From a bacterium (GTDB lineage: Bacteria; Arandabacterota; Arandabacteria; Arandabacterales; Arandabacteraceae), in NCBI GenBank assembly GCA_025774115.1, contig JALGWN010000005.1, positions 1 to 39,409 on the forward strand: DNA of 39,409 nucleotides, read 5' to 3'. The notes below the pieces were generated by a model. The model searched no databases. It was given only the letters and a program-made list of their open reading frames with translations, and was not told the DNA's origin. Positions 9,401 through 17,401 of this stretch are shown here, in pieces. Position numbers and translations under genes: made by a program. Position 1 is the stretch's first letter. Each line of letters begins with the position of its first letter.

Positions 9401-9850
9401 CAGCTTTATGCTTTCAGACATCCACTGGCTTCCGGTGAGGCGGCAAGCCCCTGGAAGACCGCGTTTTTCGACGGGACCCGCAATGCCGTATATCCGCTTG
9501 GTTTGATGCCGGGACCGCCTCAGCCCGGAAACAGACTGCTGGTGGACGGCTCTTTCCATGCTTTTCCCAATCCGGCCGGGGAGACCCATCCGGTTACGGG
9601 GGAGAAGAAGGTATGGTTCGTGTTCGAGAGCGACACCGGCGGCCATGCCAGCATAGAGGTTTTCGATATCAACGGTACTTTGGTGAAGACGGTGGAGTAT
9701 GACGCGACGGGGCAGTCGTCCCTTGTTGCGGTTCCTCCGGAGGGGGTCGATATCTCGAGCTTCGGGAGCGGACTCTATGTGTGCAGATTGAATCTGAGGG
9801 CGGATGGAAAGAGCGTTACAGACTTTTTCAAACTGGCCGTTAAGAGATAG
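6497..9850 (+). CDS. Secreted M6-family metalloprotease with FG-GAP repeats and sorting-like C-terminus
   Basis: A 1117-residue exported protein. The start is TTG behind GGGGAG. A signal peptide occupies residues 1-24. The catalytic region holds LAHEIGHQLGLPDLYD, with zinc ligands His276 and His280 and general base Glu277, followed by a GLMDYGSG methionine-turn candidate; this is the M6 (immune inhibitor A) pattern. From about residue 550 to 945 there are at least five calcium-binding-type FG-GAP/VCBS motifs such as DSDGDGRDEI, DFDDDGHLEI, DVNSDGYLEI, DLDSDGGLDV and DLDGDGILEM, indicating a beta-propeller. The last 95 residues begin HAFPNPAGE and resemble a type IX type-A sorting domain (IEVFDINGTLVKTV, SGLYVCRL, FFKLAVKR). 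It probably degrades extracellular protein. The 99 bases upstream hold no gene. Confidence 0.9.
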   Translation: MRPTLIVTAICIAVLAFAGNTFAGKLRIQRPPENPEIKALNQARFARWIDPPVKDTPSKRRLLKSTQGKFPPLLGWVPADTLRICAIRVEFANVPDPSKISGNGGRFDLSDKRREVFIDPPPHNRNYFSKHMEALAYYYRAMSYGHLEIVSEVFPLENDSAYVLEDVGDYNPGGGPYTWAGEGLELFFKDAIKAADEDPDLVYSDFDAVVIFHAGSDWQNDIGGDSPYDLPSFFITLFDDSVAVDDSTHFIVDGAVVPETTSQDGFLNGINGVLAHEIGHQLGLPDLYDTGTGVSVVGYWGLMDYGSGIGIVLADTLTGDAYYVTGILPGSLCGWSRAFLGWARPRTVTHEEDFSLDAIELQGGYPGEEMLRVPINSYEYYLIENRQADLDGDDMGFLLSDPGPDSTGVIMGPVNDQSEFNYEFDFALPGSGLLIWHIDRIIVQVLAPFDYVNTFPERRGVQLKEADGIPDLGDYTSFYFLGGEYDPFRAGNNSRFADDTYPASTGNAGCHSHITIDEIGESGPTMDFHVAFDWGVEGFPFGLGDELRFSVPSILSCDSDGDGRDEIYAALTRAGWLDTLGLTYLRSEIHGYEMNDQGEIRSIPGWPRRLYGSHPRELVCADFDDDGHLEIVATDETANIYGFSADGTPFFAGSDSLGSFFEVRGTMNGGPVAAAVGPGVSGPADFVFVGTDSGFHTLSRSEGFLTYLPGEDGRGFSRPIAIDVLDVGSNPEAPEIVFYRPGEIVLFDPGAQEIIGTIPVPTDVAPDRVYLCAADIDRGPEDDLEIVLVDRDGWVFVLKPDGEPLPGFGRKVCGAVAAPPAIADVNSDGYLEIVLSDTDYRSWVLLRTGSTAPGWPARWYGCTLPTWDSSSYAPASLEPLPSPVIVDLDSDGGLDVVQGSLFECVAAWDSGGERLGGFPLTLGGGCSAVSMGDLDGDGILEMLAGGSDGRTDLYLFGEYLGSIQYSEGQLYAFRHPLASGEAASPWKTAFFDGTRNAVYPLGLMPGPPQPGNRLLVDGSFHAFPNPAGETHPVTGEKKVWFVFESDTGGHASIEVFDINGTLVKTVEYDATGQSSLVAVPPEGVDISSFGSGLYVCRLNLRADGKSVTDFFKLAVKR

Positions 9851-9859
9851 GAGGTGGCC

Positions 9860-10777
9860 ATGATGCTGGCGATACGGATTCTGGCAATCTCGGTGGGGTT
9901 TGTGGCTCTGGCTGTAGCTTGCGGGGATTGTGGCACCGGCGACGGCTTCGATCTCATGGTCAGGTCGAGTATCGGCGGAATAACATCCGATGAGGGGCCG
10001 GGCTCGCCGGTCGATATCGCCACCCCTGTCACAGTCGGCAGGAAATCCGTGGCCAGGGCCATGCTGCTTTCGGCAGTGCTTCCCGGGTTGGGCCAGATGT
10101 ACGCCGGTGGCCGGCGGGGCTATGCGGTTGGAGGGACGATGGCTGCGGTGGATGTCTTGTCTGCATGGCTGTACTTCGACAACAACCGGAAAGGGGATGA
10201 CAAGAAGGCCGACTATCAATCTTTCGCCAGGGACCATTACAAGAGGGATCGATTCGAGGCGTACGTCCGCGACACGATCGTTGCCCTCAGTCCCGATCCT
10301 GTCTTCGAGTTCTGTACTGATCCGGGCAGTTACGACAGCTCCAAGTGCTGGGTTTCGATACATAACGTTTTCCCGCTTTCGGACAGAGACGATGCGGCTT
10401 ACTACGAGCAGATAGGCGATGAATACAGGTATGTCTTTGGATGGGACGACTGGTACTCGAATCGAACTCCGAATCATGCCGATGTATGGATTGACTGGGA
10501 TCCCTATACAGCGCTCCCGGCGGGCATTCCAACCACATCGATCAACCGTGAAACATACAGGGGCATGAAGTCGGAGGCTGACGACTTTTTCGGCAAGGCG
10601 GATCGTTATGCCTGGGTTATGGTGATCGGCAGGGTGGTGAGCATGATCGATGCGGCAATCCTGGTGAAGCTCAGGAACAGAGATCTGGCCGCTATTGGGG
10701 ACAATCCCAGGTTGATCTTCAAGGCTGGGCTAAACGGCGGTCCCAATTTCAGGGTCGGACTCAAACTGAGGTTCTAA
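9860..10777 (+). CDS. DUF5683-like exported protein, first of two paralogues
   Basis: A protein of about 305 residues with an N-terminal hydrophobic segment ending VALAVACGDCG, compatible with a signal peptide and possibly lipidation. An upstream in-frame GTG at 9854 lies inside the ribosome binding site GGAGGTGG, so the ATG at 9860 (or the next one at 9863) is preferred. The core segment MLLSAVLPGLGQMYAGGRRGYAVGG is the signature of DUF5683-type proteins, which combine a hairpin of hydrophobic segments with a glycine-rich turn. A second hydrophobic stretch, RVVSMIDAAILVK, lies near residue 260, and the C-terminus FRVGLKLRF looks like a barrel strand. The middle region is rich in Asp, Tyr and Trp. 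Function is not known; such genes often accompany TPR or outer-membrane assembly genes in FCB genomes. Confidence 0.7.
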   Translation: MMLAIRILAISVGFVALAVACGDCGTGDGFDLMVRSSIGGITSDEGPGSPVDIATPVTVGRKSVARAMLLSAVLPGLGQMYAGGRRGYAVGGTMAAVDVLSAWLYFDNNRKGDDKKADYQSFARDHYKRDRFEAYVRDTIVALSPDPVFEFCTDPGSYDSSKCWVSIHNVFPLSDRDDAAYYEQIGDEYRYVFGWDDWYSNRTPNHADVWIDWDPYTALPAGIPTTSINRETYRGMKSEADDFFGKADRYAWVMVIGRVVSMIDAAILVKLRNRDLAAIGDNPRLIFKAGLNGGPNFRVGLKLRF

Positions 10778-10779
10778 AA

Positions 10780-11463
10780 TTGAAGATTTGGATCAAGTCT
10801 TTTTGCGTTCTCGGTGTGTTGGCGGTGTTGCTGTCGGGACAGTCGGCCGGTGCGACGGAGGGGAAGTCCTTGGGGAAGGCTCTGCTTCTATCTCTTGTCG
10901 TGCCTGGTGCGGGGCAACACTACCTGGGTAATCATGCCCGCGCGCGGACAATGTATGTGGCCGAAGCCGGCGTATGGACCACTTTCGCCTACTTCAGGGT
11001 GCAAGGTGACATTCGTAGGGACAGATATGAGGAGATAGCCGATCTCTTCGCCGGGGTGGACGGTAAGATGGATGACGACTACTACCGAGCCCTCTCATAT
11101 TATGTCTCAAGCGACGAATACAATATAGATGTAATGAGGGATGCGCGTTTCAGGTATCCCTACGACCGCGAGAAGCAGCTTGAATACTTCGAGGCTTACG
11201 GCCTCTTCGGTCGAGACACATGGGAATGGAGTAGTCTGGATCAGCAACTGGATTTCAGGAACACCCGTACGGCCAGCAAAGAATCTTATCGCAGGGCCGT
11301 TTTGTCCACCGGTTTCGCGGTGCTCAATCGGGTGGTCAGCATGGTCGACATATATCTGTCATTCAAACTGGACGAATCGCGGGACAGGGTTTCCCGTCCG
11401 CAACTCAAGGTCGATCGGAACCGGGATGACGGTTTTCGCGTTTATCTGTCCACACCATTCTAG
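10780..11463 (+). CDS. DUF5683-like exported protein, second paralogue
   Basis: A 227-residue protein starting at a TTG two bases after the previous stop codon, with no strong ribosome binding site of its own, so translational coupling is likely. It has a signal peptide (about residues 1-25, ending SAGA). It repeats the architecture of its neighbour: LLLSLVVPGAGQHYLGNHARARTMY matches LLSAVLPGLGQMYAGGRRGYAVGG, and LNRVVSMVDIYLSFKL matches IGRVVSMIDAAILVKL. The C-terminus FRVYLSTPF again looks like a terminal beta strand. The central segment differs and is rich in Tyr and Asp. The shared order of motifs indicates an ancient tandem duplication with strong divergence. Function is unknown. Confidence 0.7.
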   Translation: MKIWIKSFCVLGVLAVLLSGQSAGATEGKSLGKALLLSLVVPGAGQHYLGNHARARTMYVAEAGVWTTFAYFRVQGDIRRDRYEEIADLFAGVDGKMDDDYYRALSYYVSSDEYNIDVMRDARFRYPYDREKQLEYFEAYGLFGRDTWEWSSLDQQLDFRNTRTASKESYRRAVLSTGFAVLNRVVSMVDIYLSFKLDESRDRVSRPQLKVDRNRDDGFRVYLSTPF

Positions 11464-12405
11464 ATGAGATCTTGCTTGTGCACATCGTTTTTTCGCTCGA
11501 TTGTGCACTTGCAGGCTTACTCGCTTCTCGTTCTCTGCTTTTGGTCCGGTGTCAGCTCGGAACCGACGGACGCGGCCGGCCGGCCGGATGCCGCCCCCGT
11601 GAAACACCTTGAGTCGATCGTCTGCAAGGATCGAACGACCGGGATTGAGTTTCCTCCCCTGGGGATATGCTTCGATGTCTTGGGAGATCTCTACGTTGTA
11701 GACTCGGACAATTCCCGGATCTATGTCGCGGACGGGAGTATGGATGCCTTGACGCTTTTCAGCGAGTGTCCACCCGGCTACCCCGAGTGTGATTTCATTG
11801 ATCTTGCGGGCAACAAGGCCGGAGGGATCTATGTCTCCGAGAGATCGGACGGTTCGATCTTCGAACTTGACCGATGGGGTGAGCTGAGGGCCTACGTCGA
11901 CGTGGGTGAGGAAGTGGCGGGAATCGGAAAGGGGAAAGCCGGTCGGGTCTTCGCCGCAATGAGTATCTACGGAAGTGTACGTATGGTGGATTTTGACATA
12001 CGGACCGAGGCCCTCGAGACCACGATCATACACGATGACGTGAATGCTTGCCCGGTTGACTGCTACGTGCTCGAGGACGGGACGGTGATCGTTACGGATG
12101 CGTTCTCGCGGCAGGTGTTCTTTCTGAGCGGCCTGGGCGAGATCAGGGGTGTCGCGCGGGGTTTCGGCTTCAAGAGCCCATTCGGAGTGACCTGCATCGG
12201 CGACCGGCTTATTCTTGTGGCGGACTTCGAGCAGGGTCTGGTTGCGGTGTTCGATCTCAAGGGTGATTTCCTTTATAGCTTCGGGGATGGGATTCTGGAT
12301 ATGCCCACCTTCCTCGACTCTACGGCGGACGGTCTGGTCTGTGTATCCGACGCCGGAAAGATGACCATAGAGGTTTTTAGAATTGGAGAGAGTTCTACGG
12401 AATAA
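11464..12405 (+). CDS. Exported NHL-type beta-propeller protein
   Basis: A 313-residue protein whose ATG directly follows the previous stop codon. The N-terminus has a hydrophobic segment (about residues 16-30) consistent with export. At least five repeated blades can be read, each with a GxxYVxD-type strand: GDLYVVDSDNSRIYVAD, GGIYVSERSDGSIFELD, GTVIVTDAFSRQVFFLS, DRLILVADFEQGLVAVFD and GLVCVSDAGKMTIEVF. That spacing is typical of NHL/SMP-30-like six-bladed propellers, which bind ligands or partner proteins. No catalytic residues were identified. Its last 23 bases overlap the start of the next gene, placing it firmly inside the exported-protein run. Confidence 0.72.
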   Translation: MRSCLCTSFFRSIVHLQAYSLLVLCFWSGVSSEPTDAAGRPDAAPVKHLESIVCKDRTTGIEFPPLGICFDVLGDLYVVDSDNSRIYVADGSMDALTLFSECPPGYPECDFIDLAGNKAGGIYVSERSDGSIFELDRWGELRAYVDVGEEVAGIGKGKAGRVFAAMSIYGSVRMVDFDIRTEALETTIIHDDVNACPVDCYVLEDGTVIVTDAFSRQVFFLSGLGEIRGVARGFGFKSPFGVTCIGDRLILVADFEQGLVAVFDLKGDFLYSFGDGILDMPTFLDSTADGLVCVSDAGKMTIEVFRIGESSTE

Positions 12406-15400
12406 GCATATCGGTATCTTGTGCCTCGGCATACTGGTGGTGCTCGTCGGGACAGCCGTAGGCAAGCCTGTGAGCATATCCTGCCGCCGGGCGGAAGCAT
12501 TCGCGGCCGGGGGATCCTCGCAGGTCTTTCACCTCTCGCATCGCTTGGTGATAGCCTTGAGTGATAGCGTCTTTGTGGGGGGTGACCTTCTTGTTCGCGA
12601 CGATGATTACCGTATGGACTATGCCGAGGGCATGATCTATCTCCATCGGGCTCTTGCCCGGGGGGATTCCGTCTACGTGCGTTATGCCTGCCTTCCGCCC
12701 GGACTCAAGCCCAGCTACTGCCTGAGACCGGTGGGGAGGAAACTCGATATGGACACGGAATACCCCGATCCGGATGGGCCTCCAATCCGTAGGCCGCGCT
12801 CATACGGCATAAAGGCTTCCGGGTCCAAGACCGTAAGTGTCGAGACCGGTACCTTCAAGGAAGTCCGTGTCAACCAGTCGCTCAACCTCTCGCTTGGAGG
12901 TACTATCGGGGAGCAGATCGAGATCCGGGGAGTACTGTCCGACAGGGATGTCACCTTCGACAATGTCGGCTCCACCACCAGGCTCAGAGATCTCGATCGT
13001 ATCTTTATGGAGGTCCGCTCACCGAACGCCTATGCGCGCGTCGGAGACCTCGAGATAAACCAATCACCCGGAGATCTGCTGAGTTTTCGGCGTAGCATGA
13101 CCGGCTTCCTCGGCAACGCTTCATACGGTTCGAAAGAGTTTACGGCATCCGGGGCTGCATCGCGGACCAAGTACGAAACGGTTGAGATAAGGGGCAGGGA
13201 AGGCATTTCGGGACCGTATTCGGTAGCCGGCCTCGATGGGGAGCGAGCCGACATCGTGAAACACTCCGAGAAAGTCTGGGTGGACGGCCGTGAGATGGTC
13301 CGGGGCAGTGAGGCCGACTACATCATCGATTATGCACTCGGCGAAATCTACTTCAACCCCAGGCATATCATGCGTGACGATGCGAGAATCATCGTGGATT
13401 ACGAATCCCGACGGAACGACGACCGGAGACAGTTCTATTTCGCGCGTTCGAATCTTAACATAGGTTCCCGATCCTCAGTAGCCTTGAGCTTTGTAAAGGA
13501 AGGATACTCGCCGGCGGGATCTGATCCGCTCGCAACCGATCCCTCTCTGCAGTCTATTCTGGGCGCGGGCGACGGGGATTGGATTGACGGAGGTCGCTTC
13601 GTCGGCGCGGGCAAAGGCGACTACATCAGGGTGGACGCGGACACTCTCGGTCATTATGAGTTTGTCGGTGTGGGGCTCGGTGATTACAGGGTGACTTTCA
13701 CCAGGGTAGGAGCCGATGAGGGCCGGTACAGCTATGTTTTTTCCGAGGACTTCGATACCTACGTCCACGTGTATACCGGACGGGGCGATTATACCGATAT
13801 GATCAGAGCGCTACCCAGGGTGAACTCCCGGGTTGTCCATATGAAGGCGTTGGCGCAGCCTGTCCCATGGATGGAACTGACCTCCGAGGCCGCCCAGTCG
13901 GAAGGCCACTGCGAGCAGCCGGGAGAGGTCTGGACGCTGGAAACCGACCGGGCATATACGCTGGGGCTCAGAGCCGCCGGCGAGCTTCCCGAACTCGGAG
14001 GTATCTCCCTGGGCAGTATCGATATCGATGCACGGCGGCGGTCGGTTGGCCCTCACTACATAGGCCTCGATAGGCTGAGGAGACCTGACTTCCTGGAGTA
14101 CTGGGCCCAGGAGCCCCCGGACGGTTTCGAGAAAAGCAATCATGCCGGTCTCACACACAGTATCGGCGAGAAACTCCGTACGACCTTCGAGATGGGTTCG
14201 CTCGAAACCGTTGCCGGGGACTCGCGCAGGTACCAGGCCGGGGTGGACCTCGGCGACGAGAGCCTCGGCATCAGCGCCTCTACCCGGGTTGCACGAACGG
14301 TCACCGGGCAGACCGCCATGCGAAGTGATAGGAACGGGCTTGTGCTGAGGGTTCCCCTGAAGCCGGTACGTATCAGCATCGGCCGCAATTATGAGCTGAG
14401 GGCGAAGCTCAGGGACAGCACTTCGATCAGGCGGGCGGAGTACTACTCGAAAGCTGAGCTTACCGGCAGGTATGGAGGCATTCATCTGGCGTTTTCGACA
14501 ACCTCCAACGAGCGGGATGCGGGTGCCGGCTGGCTTGACTATTCGTCGATTCAGGAAGGAAACCTGGAGTTTGAAGCGCGGGCAGGTAAGGTGCTGGCCC
14601 TGCGAGGTGGTGTCTCCCAGCGTAGAACGTCTTACGCGGAGGATGTGGCCCTCGGCGATCATCGGGCAACCGGTGCGGATTTCCATATGAACCTCAGAGA
14701 CATATCGGTCATAAGCTCCATGTCCATGGACTACAGGCTGGCGAACACGCTTTCAACCCTCTATGAGAGCAAGCTGGTCAAGGTGGAATCCGGCGACTAT
14801 GACAGCCTGGGCAACTACCGGCCCGATGCAGGCGGATATGCTCTTTCAAGATATGAGACCGGCAAGCAGCCGGTTACCAGAGTAAAGGCCGGCATGATGC
14901 TGGAGCTCGGGCGCAAGGGCAAGGTCATACTGGACGGGTCGATCTCATCGAGGACGGTCATAGACATTGAGGGTGAGACCTCCGGCGGGCCGATAGAGAG
15001 GGTGGCCCTGCTTCAGTCCGGTTATCTGCTTAACAGCCCGGATGCCGTTTATGGCCGGGTCGATGTCAGGCAGGAAGTGGTTGTGAGACGTAGTCGGGCT
15101 CTGACGATATCCATGAGTGTCCGAGGTTCGCGGCTGCTTGACGGGCGGTGCTTGGGGAGGCGCGAGCAGAAGAACTCGCTGGAGTTTTACGGGAGGGTCT
15201 TGAGCAGCGGTTTCAAAGGCATGAGCATCAGGTTGGAGGGAAAGGCGTCGACAACCGAATCCGAGTGGCGCACCGAAACCGGGCGGGTCGGCCCCACCCG
15301 CCGGACATGGCTTGCCAAGCTAAATCTGGAGAAGAGTATAAGAACGGGGCTGGATTGCCGCATGAAGATGGAGCTCTGCGATGAAGTCCGGACCGAACCC

Positions 15401-15673
15401 CGGTCACAAACGCTTGAGACCGGATTCGGACCCGGCATCACGCTTTTCGCGGGCCCTCTGAGGTGCGACGCCGGCATGGGAATTCGGAGAATCCTCCGCA
15501 CCGAAGCCGAGGTTGCTGCGGTGACGCCGAGACGGGACTCGATAAACTGGAACTCCAGAATCAACACGCGCCACGGAAGACACACCTCGCTCTCGGTGGA
15601 ATACTCGGGCCACAAGTACCAGGGTCTTTCTGCGGTGCACAATGTCAGGGCCTCTCTGAGTGCAGCCTTTTAG
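12383..15673 (+). CDS. Very large SprA-like outer-membrane protein
   Basis: A 1096-residue protein starting at TTG within the end of the previous gene; an AGAGG lies upstream. A signal peptide is visible (hydrophobic residues 10-25). Two copies of a related module occur: VFVGGDLLVRDDDYRMDYAE near residue 63 and VWVDGREMVRGSEADYIIDY near residue 297, each followed by a GxIYxxxxxxxxDxxxxVxY strand. Between them lie SLGGTIGEQIEIRGVLSDR and LRDLDRIFMEV, a region that resembles segments of the type IX protein SprA and related long barrels of FCB genomes. From about residue 350 to the end the protein is alternating polar and hydrophobic beta strand, ending VRASLSAAF with the terminal Phe typical of outer-membrane barrels. 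It is far shorter than true SprA (over 2000 residues), so only relatedness is claimed. Function unknown. Confidence 0.7.
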   Translation: MERVLRNKHIGILCLGILVVLVGTAVGKPVSISCRRAEAFAAGGSSQVFHLSHRLVIALSDSVFVGGDLLVRDDDYRMDYAEGMIYLHRALARGDSVYVRYACLPPGLKPSYCLRPVGRKLDMDTEYPDPDGPPIRRPRSYGIKASGSKTVSVETGTFKEVRVNQSLNLSLGGTIGEQIEIRGVLSDRDVTFDNVGSTTRLRDLDRIFMEVRSPNAYARVGDLEINQSPGDLLSFRRSMTGFLGNASYGSKEFTASGAASRTKYETVEIRGREGISGPYSVAGLDGERADIVKHSEKVWVDGREMVRGSEADYIIDYALGEIYFNPRHIMRDDARIIVDYESRRNDDRRQFYFARSNLNIGSRSSVALSFVKEGYSPAGSDPLATDPSLQSILGAGDGDWIDGGRFVGAGKGDYIRVDADTLGHYEFVGVGLGDYRVTFTRVGADEGRYSYVFSEDFDTYVHVYTGRGDYTDMIRALPRVNSRVVHMKALAQPVPWMELTSEAAQSEGHCEQPGEVWTLETDRAYTLGLRAAGELPELGGISLGSIDIDARRRSVGPHYIGLDRLRRPDFLEYWAQEPPDGFEKSNHAGLTHSIGEKLRTTFEMGSLETVAGDSRRYQAGVDLGDESLGISASTRVARTVTGQTAMRSDRNGLVLRVPLKPVRISIGRNYELRAKLRDSTSIRRAEYYSKAELTGRYGGIHLAFSTTSNERDAGAGWLDYSSIQEGNLEFEARAGKVLALRGGVSQRRTSYAEDVALGDHRATGADFHMNLRDISVISSMSMDYRLANTLSTLYESKLVKVESGDYDSLGNYRPDAGGYALSRYETGKQPVTRVKAGMMLELGRKGKVILDGSISSRTVIDIEGETSGGPIERVALLQSGYLLNSPDAVYGRVDVRQEVVVRRSRALTISMSVRGSRLLDGRCLGRREQKNSLEFYGRVLSSGFKGMSIRLEGKASTTESEWRTETGRVGPTRRTWLAKLNLEKSIRTGLDCRMKMELCDEVRTEPRSQTLETGFGPGITLFAGPLRCDAGMGIRRILRTEAEVAAVTPRRDSINWNSRINTRHGRHTSLSVEYSGHKYQGLSAVHNVRASLSAAF

Positions 15674-15679
15674 GTCGCT

Positions 15680-17365
15680 ATGAGAACCGTGTTCTTGATC
15701 TTGCTGGCCGGTGCGACAGCCGGACATTTCTCCTGCAAGGCCACTGAGCTGGTCATCGAGGGCAACAGGCACCTTTCGCGGGAGACCATCCTCGATGCCG
15801 CCACCATGACATGCTTGGATCCCGATTCCGTTTGCGTCAGGGCAATGTGTCAGGCGGTGGCCGAACGCTACTGGGAAAACGGTTACCTCGACGCGGGCAT
15901 AACCTGCGACAGGCTTCATCCGGACAGCGACACCGTTTTGATATCGATCGCGGAGGGTGCGGTCAGCAGGCTCAAGTCGGTCAGGATAGTGGGTTCGGTA
16001 GCCTTCGGCGTGTCCGAGCTCGAGTCTGTGTTCGATGATGATATCGGCCTGCCTTTCTCCCACGCTCGACTCGAGCGGGGGATCGGTACTTTGCTGGGGT
16101 TCTATGACAGGCATGGTTTCCCGGCAGCCGGTGTTCAGCCCGAAATGGTCTCCAGGGAGGAGGGGGGGGTGGAGGTGACGCTGCGTGTGGATGAGGGCCG
16201 CAGGGCGAAGATAGGCCGGGTGATATTCACCGGATTGACCGGGACCCGGCGGGAAATCCTCCTGGCCGAAGGCGGTATATCGGTGGGCGAGGCCTATGAC
16301 GGCGAGCGGATCGCCGATGCCAGGACAAAGCTCATGGCTCTGGGGGTTTTCGAGAGTATTTCGGAACCCGTCCTCAGTTTCGGTGCCGGTGACACCACTG
16401 TGGCGGTGGCCTTCGATGTGACCGAGGCTAAGACCAACCGGGTGGAGGGGGTTATGGCCTATGCGCCTTCGCAGGAGGAGGGCAAGGTGGTTGGCTCGCT
16501 GGATCTGGAATTGGGCAATATCGCGGGCACTCTGAGAAGGCTGCGGGTACTCTACGGCCGATCCGGTCCCGATCGGCTGCGTTGGAGCATTGCCTACCGT
16601 GAACCGAGGCTGGCCGGCACATCGATCGCGCTTGACGCAGGAGTGTCGTCGGATGTGATCGAGACCTCGTTTGCCCGAAGGAAACTGACTCTGGGGGTCA
16701 GGCTGAGAGGTGAGACAGGGCTGGAGTTGGGTGTGGGGGGAATCCTGGGTGTCACGAAGGACAGGAGCGAAGGGGAGGCAGAAGGGGATTTCAGCGAGCG
16801 CGGGGTTTCGTTCGATTTGCGTTATGAGGGAAGAGACGTGCCGGTGAACCCGCTTTCAGGCGGCTTTCTGGCTGTTTCCAATGACGTTGCGGCACTGAAT
16901 TTCGATTCTGACGAGGCTCGAGATCGAACCCTGTCGAGCCTCGCTGCAGAGGCAGAATATGTGACCGAAGTGACAAGGGGCAATGTTGTGGCTGTCGGCG
17001 CGAGGTTTGACGGTGCCTTCTCCAGCTCGGGCCGGGTCCCTTCATCCTATATCATTCGCCTGGGCGGTGCCGGAAGCCTCAGGGGATATCCGGAAGAGTG
17101 GTTCAGTGTGGAGAAGGCTCTCGTCCTCACGCTCGAGGCCAGGCGTGTCCTCCGAGGCAGTTCCCGTGTCTATGCCTTCGTTGACGGCGCGACCTTTGAG
17201 GATGGGACGCGTGAGTTCGGCGATCTGACGGGTTTTCCTTTGGGCTACGGTGTGGGCTTCATGGGAGGCTCGCGCAACGGTGTCTTCCGTCTGGAGATGG
17301 CCCTCGGCCGCGACGACGGTTTCTCGGACGCCAAGCTCCACCTGGGATTGGTACAGCGCTTTTGA
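15680..17365 (+). CDS. Omp85/BamA-superfamily protein with POTRA domains
   Basis: A 561-residue protein with a signal peptide (cleavage near residues 20-22). Three POTRA-type beginnings are visible: LVIEGNRHLSRETIL near residue 25, KSVRIVGSVAFGVSELE near residue 98, and GRVIFTGLTGTRREILLAEG near residue 175. A 16-stranded barrel follows (about 260-561), with GGAGSLRGYPEEWF near residue 457 containing the conserved RGY/RGF motif of the Omp85 superfamily, and the protein ends LGLVQRF with the terminal Phe recognised by the assembly machinery. BamA normally has five POTRA domains and about 800 residues; this shorter form suits a dedicated translocase or an assembly factor of the TamA kind. It closes the exported-protein run, six bases after the SprA-like gene, so it may insert or secrete those proteins. 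That link is inference. Confidence 0.88.
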   Translation: MRTVFLILLAGATAGHFSCKATELVIEGNRHLSRETILDAATMTCLDPDSVCVRAMCQAVAERYWENGYLDAGITCDRLHPDSDTVLISIAEGAVSRLKSVRIVGSVAFGVSELESVFDDDIGLPFSHARLERGIGTLLGFYDRHGFPAAGVQPEMVSREEGGVEVTLRVDEGRRAKIGRVIFTGLTGTRREILLAEGGISVGEAYDGERIADARTKLMALGVFESISEPVLSFGAGDTTVAVAFDVTEAKTNRVEGVMAYAPSQEEGKVVGSLDLELGNIAGTLRRLRVLYGRSGPDRLRWSIAYREPRLAGTSIALDAGVSSDVIETSFARRKLTLGVRLRGETGLELGVGGILGVTKDRSEGEAEGDFSERGVSFDLRYEGRDVPVNPLSGGFLAVSNDVAALNFDSDEARDRTLSSLAAEAEYVTEVTRGNVVAVGARFDGAFSSSGRVPSSYIIRLGGAGSLRGYPEEWFSVEKALVLTLEARRVLRGSSRVYAFVDGATFEDGTREFGDLTGFPLGYGVGFMGGSRNGVFRLEMALGRDDGFSDAKLHLGLVQRF

Positions 17366-17371
17366 TGTTTA

Positions 17372-17401
17372 TGAATAATCCGGGTTAGCCCGGATTATTC
17401 A
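17372..17401 (+). repeat. Perfect 13-bp-stem hairpin after the Omp85 gene
   Basis: TGAATAATCCGGG (17372-17384) and CCCGGATTATTCA (17389-17401) are exact reverse complements around the loop TTAG. It starts seven bases after the Omp85 stop codon and could act as a transcript end or mRNA stabiliser, but it lacks a T-run. The right arm is also the left end of the MITE-like element that follows. Confidence 0.85.

Noticed and set aside
17372-17401. Hairpin as a rho-independent terminator
   Set aside because: The stem is perfect but no T-run follows, so it is listed as a repeat instead.
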